Both the position numbers and the translations under genes were made by a program. This document shows positions 1-10,777 of a stretch of 64,000 nucleotides of DNA, in pieces. The notes beneath the pieces are model-generated. The model searched no databases, was not told the DNA's origin, and saw only the letters and a program-made list of their open reading frames with translations. Within the stretch, counting starts at the first letter, position 1. Every line of letters begins with the position of its first letter. The stretch is from Azolla caroliniana (taxonomy: Eukaryota; Polypodiophyta): positions 9,982,001 through 10,046,000 of the forward strand of contig JBHGNT010000009.1 in NCBI GenBank assembly GCA_043228905.1. The letters are read 5' to 3'.

Positions 1-11
1 GCCTATTATAG

Positions 12-442
12 TGTTGCGCGGACAAGCTCAATCGGATCCGGATTGGCCGAACAAGCCGGATTAGAGTCCAGAATGAAGAACCGGATCAGAGTTTGGATGG
101 TATTCGGAACCAAGAGCCAGATTGGATTGTAACCGGTAGGCTGTTAGAGACCTTTGAATCTAGCCTAGTACGTATGCATATTTTTAGGAGTCAGTGTCAC
201 TCGCTCGTATGAGCATTGAAGTACTTGTCGGTACTTATGTCAGTCTTTTCATGGACTTGTATAAAAGTGTTCACTGAGAACATTGTATGTACAGAGAGTT
301 ATTAGTTTGAATTGAGTTTTTTTCTGTTCTACTCTCTCTGTCTCTCCCGTGTATTCAAGCTTTCCATTAAACCTCCATTCTGTGTTTTGTTGTTTTCCGG
401 ACTAGCTGGTTTTGTCTTTGCTTCCACACATTATCTTTTACA
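12..442 (+). repeat. 5' LTR of Copia1
   Basis: It begins TGTTGCGCGGACAAGCTCAA and ends TTTTACA directly before the primer binding site. A TATAAAAG box lies at 260-267. It is about 75 bp longer than the 3' copy, which has lost a stretch in its first third. The first 20 bases form an imperfect inverted repeat in all related LTRs in this window. Confidence 0.88.
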
Positions 443-454
443 TGGTATCAGAGT
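443..454 (+). promoter_or_regulatory. Primer binding site of Copia1 (initiator tRNA-Met type)
   Basis: TGGTATCAGAGT immediately follows the LTR. It is complementary to the 3' end of plant initiator tRNA-Met except for its last base. Confidence 0.85.
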
Positions 455-540
455 GCGAGGGTTGAGAACCTCTGCAGCCGACGAGTGATTTTAGAAGACA
501 AACCCTAACACACGGTAGAGAACAAAAAAAAAAGGTTAGA

Positions 541-3500
541 ATGGACAGAGATATGGCTAGCTCGCTCCCGACAGAGAAGCTCGATAGATCCAACTACGCA
601 TATTGGTCGTACAAGATGCACCAGTACCTGCTCGGGTATGGCTACTAGAGTTATGTCAATGGAGCTAATGATATGGCACCTGATGCAGCACACATGGACT
701 TCCCAACTTGGGAACAAGCGGCAAGCAGAGTTATGTAGAAGATTAGTTGTTGAGCCATATCCGGGACGCCAACACGCCGAAGGAAGCTTGGGAAAACGTA
801 AAGAAGGTTTTCGCCGCAAGCAACACACCCCGGAAGCTGCAACTCCACCAGAATTTGAGCAATGTCCGATAGAGGGACGTGTCTGTGGCTGATTACACGG
901 CCCGAATCAAAGACATATGTGACTCACTTGCCTCTATTAATGTGACCGTTGAGGAAGATGAAATGATGTAGGTCTATCTTGAGGGCCTAGTGTCGAAGTT
1001 CGGAGCATTTTAGATGACAGTCTGTAGAAGGGAGAATACCCCCTCATTTTTTGACCTACAGTCGATGCTCCTAGTTGAGGAGAACCACGCGGGTGCATCA
1101 ACGAGTATGTAAACCGACAACAATATGTTGTACATGGAGGCGGAGAGGTCCCGTGGTCGTGGCAGACGAGGCAGGTCGGCATGCGGTGGAAGCGGTTGAC
1201 AAGATCATAACCGAAGGCACGAGGATGGTGTCGACAATAGTTCCGGACCCTCCACAAGCAGGGGGAGTCAAGGCAGTGTCGGGAGCTGGCGAGAGAAGAC
1301 CGTGACAGACTATTGGTATTGTGGCCAGAAGGGCCACAAAGAGAGCGAATGATGGAAGAAGCACGCCAATTCGGGCAATTCCGAATATGGAAAGGTCGGT
1401 CGAGGAAGCCTACAAAGGTCGCACTACGCTAAAGAGCCAGAAAAATCCAATTCCGAAGATGGATCTGGCCTAGCCTTTGTGATGAAACACAAGGCTAATT
1501 CAATGAAGCCAAGCACTTCGAAACCGAATGAGATATGGTATGTTGATTCTGGAGCATCAAGCCATATGACAAGCCACGCGGAGTGGTTTTCTTACCTAGA
1601 GAAACCGAAACAACCGGGGGTCGTCGAAACCGGCGACGATACTCCACATACCATCGGGCATGTTGGTGAAGTTCCAATTAGCCATGTTGGGCAGAAGGGA
1701 AAGTCGATGAACGTCATGCACGTCTCGACAATCACGAAGAATCTGGTGTTAGTTGGACAGATTGTTGACCAAGGGATGCAGGTTCGGTTCACACATCTCG
1801 GGTGTTTCATCGAAGAAGAGGGAAAAGTCATCGCGCAAGGGCGCCAAGACGGGAGGATGTTTATCCTCGAAACGAATGATGTTGGCACCGTTATGTTTGC
1901 AAAAGGGCAGAAGGTCGAGTTGTACATCGACCTATGGCATAAGCGGATCGACCACATCAACTTTCGGAAACGCTTCACGAGCTGCAATCGAAACACATGG
2001 TTTCCGGACTACCAAAGTTCTAGTGACCAAAAAGGCCAAATTTGTGAAGCGTGCCAGCTCGGGAAGCAACATAGGCTTCCATTCCCCAGTGAGAAGAATC
2101 GAAGCCGGAATCGGCTTGATCTCATCCATTCAGATTTGTGGGGACCAGAATAAAACGTGAGCATTGGTAGGAGTCAGTATTTCTTCTCCTTCATCGACGA
2201 TTTCACCCGATACACTTGGATCTATCTAATCGAGATGAAAAGCAAAGTCTTCTCGTGCTTCCGGGATTTGAAGAACCTTGTTGAACACGAGACCGGAAGA
2301 AAGATCAAGTGTTTGAGATAGGATGACGGAAAAGACTACTTTTCCGGCCAGTTCATGAGCTATCTGCAAACGAAGGCAATCCGACGGGAATTCTCTTGCA
2401 GATATACGTCGGAGTAGAACGACATGGCCAAGCATCGGGATAGGACGCCGGTATAAGCGGCAAGGGCGATGCTTGAGGAGAAAAGCATGCCCAAGTTTTA
2501 TTGGGCTGAAGCAATTTGGATAGCCATCTACATCCAAAATCGGATATCTGCCTCTGGGACAAAGGCGTCCCCACATGAACTCTATTTCAAGAAGAAGCCA
2601 AATTTGGCACAGCTTCGAGTGTTCGGTAGCATTGCATATCTGCATGTACCGAAGGAAAAACAGAGGAAGTTAGACGCGAAAGCCGAAAAGTGCATTCTCG
2701 TCTGCTACTTGGATGAACAGAAGGGTTATAAGTGTTATAACCCCCGATCGAAAGCAGTCCGAGTTAGCCAAGATGTCGTTTTTGATGAATCGGCATCTAC
2801 GTACTTCTCTCCACCCAAACCCAAGCTGATTGTTGTTGATGCTCCAGTGGAATACGGAACAGAGAGAAGCATCACGGAATTCGAACACCCAAATAGTCCG
2901 ACTTCTCTCCGGATGAGTGGACCGGATCTAGATTGGTAGAGCCGGAGTGGTAAACTGGATGACGAGCTAGTGAGTAGTGGAGACTCAGTCGTGCTTTCCC
3001 CGCACAAGGAACCAAGGTGACGGTTCACACACAAAGAAAAGGGGAAGAAGAAGATGTCGAAGACAACACCGGCCGAGCTGAGTCAGATCGGAGCGAATCC
3101 GACTCCGATAGAACCGAGAAGGAACCCCCGAGGAAGAGGTCGAAGTCAGTTGAGAAGGACACGAAATTGGCGAATCAAGAATTGCGCCGAACCACCCGCC
3201 AAAAAAATCCCGTGAAGAGGTACGGGTATAATGAGTATATGGCGCATCATTATGCGTCCATGGTGAAGGTGGCAGTCGTGCATGAGCCGGAGAGCTATGC
3301 TGAAGTGGCTAAGGATCCAAAATTGGCGGAAGGACATGGAGGAGGAGATGTTTTTCTGCAAGATGATCTTGAGGAACAAGTATACATGGTTCAGCCCCCT
3401 AGGTTTCAGTCCGGAATGAATACGTCGGCCATTTGCGGACTAAAGAAGTCCCTCAACGGACTAAAGCATGCCCTGCATGCCTGGAACGCGAAGATCACGC

Positions 3501-4530
3501 AACGACTACGTCGGATGGGGTTTGTCGCGTCAAAGTCGGATTCTTCACTCTTCATCTGGGAAGGTCGGAACGGGCCGGTTAGTATTTTACTTTATGTTGA
3601 TGATTTAGTCATCGCCAATGCCGACATGGACGAAATCGACTGGGTCAAGTCCGAACTCGTGGCATCGTTTGACATGAAGGATCTTGGGAACCTTCATTAC
3701 TTCCTCGGGATCGAAGCATGATTCACACCCCGGAAGACATATTGATCAATCAACGCCACTATGTGCTGAGTATGCTCTTCAAATTCGGTGTGACGCAATG
3801 CAAATCCGTCTCAACTTCTCTGGACCGGAATGTGAAGCTTCGCCCCGAAACCGGAATGGCATGCAACCCAAAAAGGTTCCAACAAATAGTTGGAAGCCTC
3901 ATATATCTAACCATCACCCGGCCGGACCTCAGTTATCCAGTCGAACTGATTAGTCAATTTATGGCGCATCCAGCCGTGGAGTACCTTCAGTGCGCGCACC
4001 GAATACTGAGGTACATCAACAACACTAAGGACAGGGGGTTGTTGTATCAGACCGGTGTAGCCGGACAACTTGTTGGCTACATGGATGCCGATTGGGCCGG
4101 ACATGTCGACGAACGTAGGACTACATATAAATATGCGTTTTCACTTGGAAGTACCACTATCGCCTGGAGCAGTAAAAAGCAGCCCACAATAGCACTGTCG
4201 AGCACGGAGGCCGAGTACCGAAGCCCTATGGCTCAAGCGGCTCCTGAAGGATTTGCGAGTGGAGGTATCTAATCCGACGACAATCTATTGCAACAACCTC
4301 AAAAGCATCCAGTTGGGAAAGAACCATGTCTTTCACGCCCGAACTAAGCACATCGGGGTGCACTATCATTTTGTCCGAGAGCATGTTCTCTCTGGCGAAG
4401 TGGAACTTCTACATGTTCCGACAGATCGGTAGGTGGCCAACATCTTCACCAAACCCCTCGACTTAGGCAAGTTGCAGCAATTTTCCGGTGCATTGGGTGT
4501 GAAGTACCTCGATATGCCAAACTTGAGGGG
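541..4530 (+). pseudogene. Copia1 gag-pol, broken
   Basis: Gag starts at 541 (MDRDMASSLPTEKLD) and meets a stop by about 645. The zinc knuckle at 1311-1352 has lost two of its cysteines, one to tyrosine and one to a stop. The protease keeps VDSGASSHMT (about 1540-1570). The integrase zinc finger and core run to about 2700 through several stops; the region expected to carry the catalytic Glu (about 2415-2460) no longer matches. The reverse transcriptase lacks roughly its first 100 residues: sequence jumps near 3345-3365 from the linker to an LEEQVYMVQPP block, removing the first catalytic Asp. YVDD remains at about 3595. RNase H runs 3718-4480, ending in VANIFTKPLD. The copy cannot make an active polyprotein. 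Confidence 0.9.
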
Positions 4531-4602
4531 GAGGAAGGAAAAGACGATCGAAAAGCTGAGTCAAAAACTTATTTCAACTTCGGCCCGACTGAAGAAGTCA
4601 GA

Positions 4603-4977
4603 GTGCACAGGACGGCCGATAAAGCCGAGATCGGATGCAGGGAGAGCCACTGGAACGAAGAGCCCAAGACAGAGCCAACCAAAAAACAGGGAGGCAAAGT
4701 CAGAAAGACCGAGACATGGACATGGGCCGATGTCGTGAAAGGTTTGACGATCGGAGGTAAGTTGGAAACTGCCAACTCTGACAATGAAGAGGACGAATCG
4801 GAGACAACCGATTCGGTTGAGATTCGAAGTGAATCGGAAGCACCCGATTCAATTGAAATGATCAATTTAGAGGAGCCGAATCTACGATGGGCCAAGCAGA
4901 CAAAAAGGCAGCCGAAGCCGAGGCCGAGATGGAGGAGCCAACGAGTCGAGGGGCGCCAGCACCGCTACAGCAAGTGA
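4603..4977 (+). CDS. Acidic 124-codon open frame between pol and the polypurine tract of Copia1
   Basis: The element carries about 620 bases between the end of RNase H and the polypurine tract, more than the short spacer usual in copia elements. A continuous frame here starts MHRTADKAEIG and is rich in Asp, Glu, Ser and Thr in its middle and Arg/Lys at its end. The frame is open although pol around it is full of stops. I recognise no domain. It may be an extra retrotransposon gene, captured sequence, or chance; no homologue is visible in Copia2 or Copia3. Confidence 0.3.
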   Translation: MHRTADKAEIGCRESHWNEEPKTEPTKKQGGKVRKTETWTWADVVKGLTIGGKLETANSDNEEDESETTDSVEIRSESEAPDSIEMINLEEPNLRWAKQTKRQPKPRPRWRSQRVEGRQHRYSK

Positions 4978-5142
4978 GGTGATAAGGGTTGAAGGAGCAA
5001 ACAAGCTGACCGAGAAGGTCGAGGAAAGCAGGACTGGACCGGACGAGGAGCGTGAGCCAAGCGGGAGGACGCTAGGGAGAGCCAGAGGAAAGGACCGACA
5101 GACACAAACACTGACACTACGATCCCACCTCAAGTTGAGCTT

Positions 5143-5151
5143 AAGGGGGAA
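5143..5151 (+). promoter_or_regulatory. Polypurine tract of Copia1
   Basis: AAGGGGGAA abuts the TG start of the 3' LTR, as expected for the plus-strand priming site. Confidence 0.85.
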
Positions 5152-5508
5152 TGTTGAGCAGACAAGCTCAACCAGATCCGGATAGGAGTCCGGATGGTAT
5201 CCAAAACAAGGAGCCGGATCGGATTGTAACCGGTAAGCCGTTAGAGGCTTACAAATCTAGCCTAGTATGTAGGCATATTTTTAGGAGTCAATGTCAGTCG
5301 CTCGTATGAGCATTGAAGTACTTGTTAGTCCTTTCATGGACTTGTATAAAAGTGCTCACTGAGCACATTCTATGTACTGAGTGTTATTAGTTTGAATTGA
5401 GTTTTTTTTTGTTCTACTCTGTCTGTCTCTCCCGTATTCAAGCTTTCCATTAAACCTCCATTCTGTGTTCTATTGTTTTGTCTTAACTTCTGCACATTAT
5501 CTTTTAGA
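5152..5508 (+). repeat. 3' LTR of Copia1
   Basis: It begins TGTTGAGCAGACAAGCTCAA and ends TTTTAGA, where the 5' copy has TTTTACA. TATAAAAG lies at 5345-5352. It is followed by TACAG, the right-hand target duplicate. Confidence 0.88.
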
Positions 5509-5875
5509 TACAGGGGCGCGGTTGTCGCCGCATGTGAAGCCGTTTGGCTCAAAAGAATATTGAGGGATCTAGGTATTCCCATCAAGGATTCGATTCTCCT
5601 CTACTGTGAGAACATGAGCAACATCCACTTGGCCCGCAACCCAGTATTCCAAGCTCAGACTAAACACATTGAGGTGCATTATTACTTTATTAAATAGTGT
5701 GTCCTGGTCGGAGATGTCAACCTACAACACATCACCACGAACCTAAAGACGGTCGACATCTTCACAAAGGCCCTAGGCGTCGACAAGTTGCAAAAGTTCA
5801 CGATGAACCTAGGTCTCTCGACCACCAACCAACCAAACTTGAGGGGGAGTAAGGAACTAGGAACATTCCGACACA
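5509..5875 (+). mobile_element. Remnant of an older Ty1/copia element (RNase H C-terminus); target of Copia1
   Basis: The frame running on from position 5513 reads as the C-terminal half of a copia RNase H: an EYRGAV-type start, then VWLKRIL, then an ARNPVF/TKHIEVHYYF block. One stop codon at about 5696 precedes a VDIFTKAL-like tail and a purine-rich NLRG end near 5848-5859. Bases 1-11 of the window are the matching upstream piece. Joining 1-11 to 5514 restores the codon order, so Copia1 landed inside this gene. The 3' LTR of the older element is missing; sequence of another element starts at about 5885. Confidence 0.8.
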
Positions 5876-5884
5876 TTGCACATC

Positions 5885-5999
5885 TCACAATGAATGGGGA
5901 GTATGCCACTCTACCACAGTTTTGACCTTAGCTGGATCCATAGTTATGCCTTCCAAGGAGATGACATAGCCTAGAAATTCCACCTAGTTGCACTCAAAA
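5885..5999 (-). pseudogene. Gypsy A reverse transcriptase, downstream part (left of Copia2)
   Basis: Read on the minus strand from 5999, the sequence encodes a gypsy RT connection segment: VEFLGYVIS, then GITMDPAKV. It continues exactly from the RT piece at 11414-12179 once Copia2 and one CAAAA duplicate are removed (KCSFECN, stop, VEFLGY). The stop sits where Gln is usual. The element is cut off at about 5885 against the older copia remnant, so RNase H and integrase are missing. Confidence 0.85.
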
Positions 6000-6663
6000 T
6001 GTTGAACAACAGTGCTCGGCCGTCACCAAGTAGTAGGATCGATTCACAGAAAACGGGAAATGCAAAAATGCACGAAGACAATAGAGAGAAGAGTACAAGG
6101 ATGTTTTACGTGGAAAACCCTAAATGGGAAAAACCACGGGAGTCCTCAAACTCCAACTATCACTATACACAGAGATGTACAATGGTGAAGCTATAAGGCA
6201 ACAACCTTGAGCTCACTGCCTTCGCCACAGGCGGCGGTATTACACAGAGGCGTCGACCTCTTCCTTCCTCTCCCTCTCTCTCTCTCGGTTGCTCTCACTT
6301 TGCTCTCTCTCGGCTGAAAACATAAAAAATGAGCAACAACTAAAACTGTTTGCCCTAAGTCATATTTATACACATATGACTTTCGGGTTATTTACAAATA
6401 TAGCCTCAAGGGCCCTTGGTAAGCATATTCACTCCGGGTACGTTCATCATCCGGCTCCGTAGCCGGGGTCTTCATCATCCGGCTCCGTAGCCGAGGTCTT
6501 CATCATCCGGCTCCGTAGCCGAGGTCTTCATCATCCGGCTCCGTAGCCGAGGTCTTCATCATCCGGCTCCGTAGCCGGGACCGTAACCGTAACCGTAACC
6601 GTAACCGGGATTGCCGTCATTCATCTCCGGACATCCCATCCGGAGGGACCGAAAATCCCAACA
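6000..6663 (-). repeat. 3' LTR of Copia2
   Basis: This 664-bp LTR is 28 bp longer than its partner. It has two more copies of the 28-bp repeat but lacks 27 bp between CATATTCAC and TCCGGGTACG and one further base. Read on the minus strand it starts TGTTGGGATTTTCGGTCCCT, close to the Copia3 LTR start. Confidence 0.93.
6445..6584. repeat. 28-bp minisatellite inside the Copia2 LTR (5 copies)
   Basis: Units start at 6445, 6473, 6501, 6529 and 6557, exactly 28 bp apart. Each contains CATCATCCGGCTCCGTAGCC; the last unit is incomplete. The partner LTR has three copies (11251, 11279, 11307). A (CCGTAA) hexamer array of about four copies follows at 6580-6608 and 11330-11358. Confidence 0.95.
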
Positions 6664-6675
6664 AACTCCCCCTTC
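6664..6675 (-). promoter_or_regulatory. Polypurine tract of Copia2
   Basis: On the minus strand GAAGGGGGAGTT directly precedes the 3' LTR. Confidence 0.88.
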
Positions 6676-9600
6676 ACTTTGGCATGGGATGTCTCTCCAA
6701 TCCGATCCTCTTCCGGCATGCTTCCAGCTTGTCGGGTGTAAGTACCTTGGTCAGCATATCCGACCCGTTCTCGTCCGTGTGGATCTTCGTCAGCACGAAC
6801 TCCTTGTCTTCTATCCTTTCCCGGATCCAGTGGTATCTACGTTGGATGTGCTTCGTCCGGGAGTGATAGGCCGCATTCTTCGCAAGGTGGATGGCACTCT
6901 GACTGTCGCAGTAGAGTCGGTACTCCTCCTGCCGGATACCGAGCTCTCTAATGAAGTCCTTCATCCATATTATTTCCTTGCCGGCTTCAACGGCCGCCAT
7001 GTACTCCGCCTCCGTGGTTGACAACGCAACCGTCTTCTGCAGCCTCGACTGCCACGAAACAGCTCCCCCTGCATACGTCATCACATACCCTGATGTGGAC
7101 CGGTTGGTATCTGCATCGGCCGACATATCCAAATCGGTAAAGCCGTCGAGTTCGGGCTTACCGGAGCCGAATCGGAGGCATACGTTTGCCGTGCCCTTCA
7201 GGTATCGGAGTATCCACTTGGCCGCGTTCCAGTGCTCTTTGCCGGGATTGCTCATGTACCGGCTCACCACTCCGACTGCATATCCTATGTCCGGTCTTGT
7301 ACACACCATTGCGTACATCAAGCTTCCGACGGCAGAGGCATATGGCACTTTCATCATGTCCTCCTTCTCAGCCTTTGTCTTGGGGCTTTGCTTGCTGGAC
7401 AACTTGCAGTTTGCCGGGAGGGTTGAACCGACCGGTCTTGCTTTCGACATGTTGAACGGTGAAGCACCTTTGTCACATACTTCTCCTGTGACAGCCACAA
7501 CTGCTTCTTCTTCCGGTCCCGGATGATGTGCATCCCTAGTATTTGCCTCGCCGGACCCAGGTCCTTCATTGAGAAGTTTCGGTTAAGCGCTTTCTTCAGC
7601 ATCCGTATCTTGACCTGGTCCCGTCCGACGATCAACATGTCGTCCACGTACAGGAGGAGTATTAGAGAGTCTCCTCCTTCGAACTTCTTCACAAATACAC
7701 AGTGATCGGACTGCGTTTTGTGGTACCCTTCGTCGGTCATGAAGGAGTCGAACTTCCGGTACCACTGCCGGGGAGCCTGCTTCAGTCCGTAAAGGCTCTT
7801 CTTCAACCGGCATACCAGGTGCTCCTTCCCTTTCTTCTCGAATCCTTCCGGTTGCTGCATGTAGATCTCTTCTTCGAGGTCACCGTGAAGGAATGCCGTC
7901 TTCACGTCCATCTGTTCTACCTCGAGGTCCATGCTTGCCGCTATGCTCAGCACCGTCCGGATGGAGGTCATCTTCACTACCGGGGCAAATATCTCGTCGA
8001 AGTCGACGCCCTTCTTCTGCTGGAACCCCTTCACCACGATCCTGGCTTTGTATCTCGGGGGGTTTTCGGCATCTCCCGGTTTCAGCTTGAACACCCACTT
8101 GTTTCGAAGTGCCCGCTTTCCTTTCGGCAACTCCACAAGTTCATATGTGTGGTTCTCATGCAGGGAATCCATCTCCTCCTGCATGGCACTTAACCACCTG
8201 CGGCTATGGGTGTCAAGCTTTGCTTCTTCAAAACTCTCCGGCTCCCCCTCGTCGGTTAGCAGCACGTGCTCTGGTTCCGGAAATCTTCGGGGGGCCCTTC
8301 TCTCTCTTAGAGGGTATCTCCGTTCCGGAGCTTCGGTAACCGGCTCCTCCGTTTCCTCTTCATCCGAATCCATTTCGGGATCGGGGCCGGTTCCGGTATC
8401 AGTTTCATCTTCCTCGGCCGGTTCTGTTTCTTCACCATCTTCGGCCGGATCCTCGAGTGCTAACCGGTCCCTTGCCGGTCGGGACTGCTCCTCGTAGAGT
8501 TGATCCTCACCGGTCAACTTGGAGCTCTTCATCTTCTTCTCCGACTCCCAGTCGGCGAGTGTCTTGTCCTCCATGAAGATGATATCACGACTCCGGAATA
8601 TCTTTTTGTCGACCGGGTCCCATACTCGGTAGCCGAACTCGTCGTCGCCGTAACCGAGGAATATGCATGGCCGGGTCTTTGGATCCAACTTTCCTCTCCG
8701 GTCCTTTGCCACATGCACGTATGCGAGACACCCGAACACCTTCAGATGCCGGTAGGATACTTCCCTACCGGTCCACACTCTCTGCGGCGTGTCTCCGTCC
8801 AAAGGTACTGAGGGTGATCTGTTTATCATGTATGTCGCCGTCGACATTGCCTCAGCCCAAAACCCCTTGGGTAATTTCGCATGCGCCAGCATACTCCGGA
8901 CCCTCTCCATTATGGTCCGGTTCATCCTCTCGGCCAGCCCGTTCAGTTCCGGCGTCTTCGGCACAGTAAACTCGAGCCGGATTCCCTTCGAGCGACAGTA
9001 CTCCTCGAACTGCCCCCGGTATTCCCCTCCGTTATCCGCTCGTATCGCTTTCAGCTCCTTGCCGGATTCCCTTTCCACTCTCGCGTGGAGTTCTTTGAAG
9101 ACGGACAATACTTGGTCCTTTGTCTTCAACGGTGCCGTCCACAGCTTCCGGCTATGGTCATCTATGAATGTTACGAAGTACTGGGCTCCGCCATGTGACT
9201 TCGTTTCTACCTGACACACATCAGTGTGTACCAACTCCAATGGTACACTACGTCTCGTCGGTGGCCTTGAGTGGAAGGAGGTTCGGTTCTGTTTACCGGC
9301 CAGGCAATCGGTGCACTTCTCCAGGTGCACATGCTTCACTGGAATAAGGTTGTCTTCTGCAAGCCTATTCATCCCCTTCTCACTCATGTGACACAGTCTC
9401 TTGTGCCACAGCTCACCGGCAGTATCGGCTGCCACGTTCAGCTCCTCCAGACATAGCCGGGAATTCATCAGGTACAGTGTGTTGACCTTCCGGGCCCGAG
9501 CCACTATCAGGCTCCCTTTGCTGAACTTCATGACACCGTTCCGGATGCTACCCGTGTAGCCTTCATCGTCTAGCCTCCCGGCCGAAATCAGGTTCAATCG

Positions 9601-10746
9601 GACCTCCGGAACGTGTCGTACATCCTTCAGCAGCATCTTGCATCCGGTTGATGTCATCAGCCACACGTCTCCTATGCCGGCAATCTGACATGTGCCTTCA
9701 TTTCCCATCCGGACACAGCCGTGCTCACCGGTTGTGTAGGATGAGAAGTATTTCTTCTCCGGGGTCAGGTGGAACGACGCTCCGGAATCGACCACCCAGG
9801 TCATCTCTACACCGGCAAGGTTCAGCTCCCTCTCTTCGGTAATGAGCATTATCTCTTCTTCACTTGCCGCGAGTGCCGTCGTTCCTTTCCGGTCCTGCCC
9901 TCGCCGATCCGGACCTCTCCGGTCCGTGGCTCCCCGGTATGCACCGTTTCTCTCCGGTGACTTCTTCGAATCGGTGTCGTCGGCTCCGTTGTCCTTTCGG
10001 TAATGCCGACAATTCTTCCGGAAGTGCCCCGGCTTCCCACAGTGGAAGCATGTGGGTCTTCCTCTTGACTGCGACCGGGTCCCCGACTTCTCCCGTCTTT
10101 GCGGACTCCGGTTCCATTGTCTTCCCCGATCCGATTCGGTAAGTAGCATCTTCGGATCGGAAACCGGTTCTTTATCTCTCCGACGCGCTTCTTCGTTCAA
10201 AATGCTTGTCTTTACCGTTTGTAGAGACAAGTTATCTTCGGTGCAGGAGGTGCTGAGAGTCACCACCAAGTTCTCCCAGCTTTCCGGCAATGTACACATC
10301 AGAAAGATGGCTTGCATTGCATCCTCCAACGGGAACTTGATCGCCGCAAGCTGGTTCACGAATCCCATGAACGTGCTCACGTGTTCCACCATATTCTCGC
10401 CGTCCCGGTACTTGAGGTTCACTATCTTCCTCATCAGGGAGGTCCGGTTCAACGCATTCTTCCTCTCGTAGAGGCCCGACAGCTTCTTCCACATCTCATA
10501 TGCGTTGGTGTCGTTCGCCACATGTTGCAGAACACTTACATCTACATATTGCCGGATCGTCGCTACAGCTTTCCGGTTCAGGAGCTTCCACTCCGACTCT
10601 ATTACCCCCTTGGGTATCTCGGCATTGTCGATCGGTTCGTACAGGTCTCGGACGATGAGAAGGTCTTCCATCTTTATCTTCCAGTCGGCGTAGTTCTGTG
10701 AGTTCAACACCATCATGCCCGGAGGCCCACTACCGCCGCCTTCCAT
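6674..10746 (-). pseudogene. Copia2 gag-pol polyprotein, near-intact with one frame break
   Basis: From ATG at 10746 one frame of about 1,100 codons covers nearly the whole polyprotein. It has a gag zinc knuckle (residues 233-246, CFHCGKPGHFRKNC) and a protease DSGAS (320-324). The integrase HHCC residues are H448, H453, C478 and C481, and its DDE triad is D509, D571 and E606 with the usual D35E spacing. An acidic linker covers about 765-800. The RT YVDD is at 1033-1036. Near 7451-7465 the frame shifts by one base. The last 270 residues (RNase H, with STTEAEYMAAVEAGKE and TKHIQRRYHW) continue in another frame to a stop at 6674. Copia3, read over the same stretch, has one more base, so a 1-bp deletion is the likely cause. 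Motif order and RNase H sequence fit the Tnt1/Tork lineage. Confidence 0.95.
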
Positions 10747-10760
10747 TTTCTGTGTTAACC

Positions 10761-10774
10761 GTGCTCTGATACCA
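10761..10774 (-). promoter_or_regulatory. Primer binding site of Copia2 (initiator tRNA-Met type)
   Basis: On the minus strand TGGTATCAGAGCAC lies three bases after the 5' LTR, matching the initiator tRNA-Met complement. Confidence 0.88.
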
Positions 10775-10777
10775 AAT

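Larger units (their letters stand above)
12..5508 (+). mobile_element. Copia1: Ty1/copia LTR retrotransposon, decayed
   Basis: A complete but inactive copia element: 5' LTR, initiator-Met type primer binding site, gag-pol relic, an extra 3' open frame, polypurine tract and 3' LTR. It is flanked by TATAG (7-11) and TACAG (5509-5513), an imperfect 5-bp target duplication with one transition. The two LTRs differ by several indels and many substitutions, so the insertion is old. A related solo LTR lies at 23850-24291. Confidence 0.9.

Noticed and set aside
6445-6584. Regular 28-bp direct repeats resembling a CRISPR array
   Set aside because: There are no spacers: units abut exactly, and the array lies in the LTR of a plant retrotransposon.
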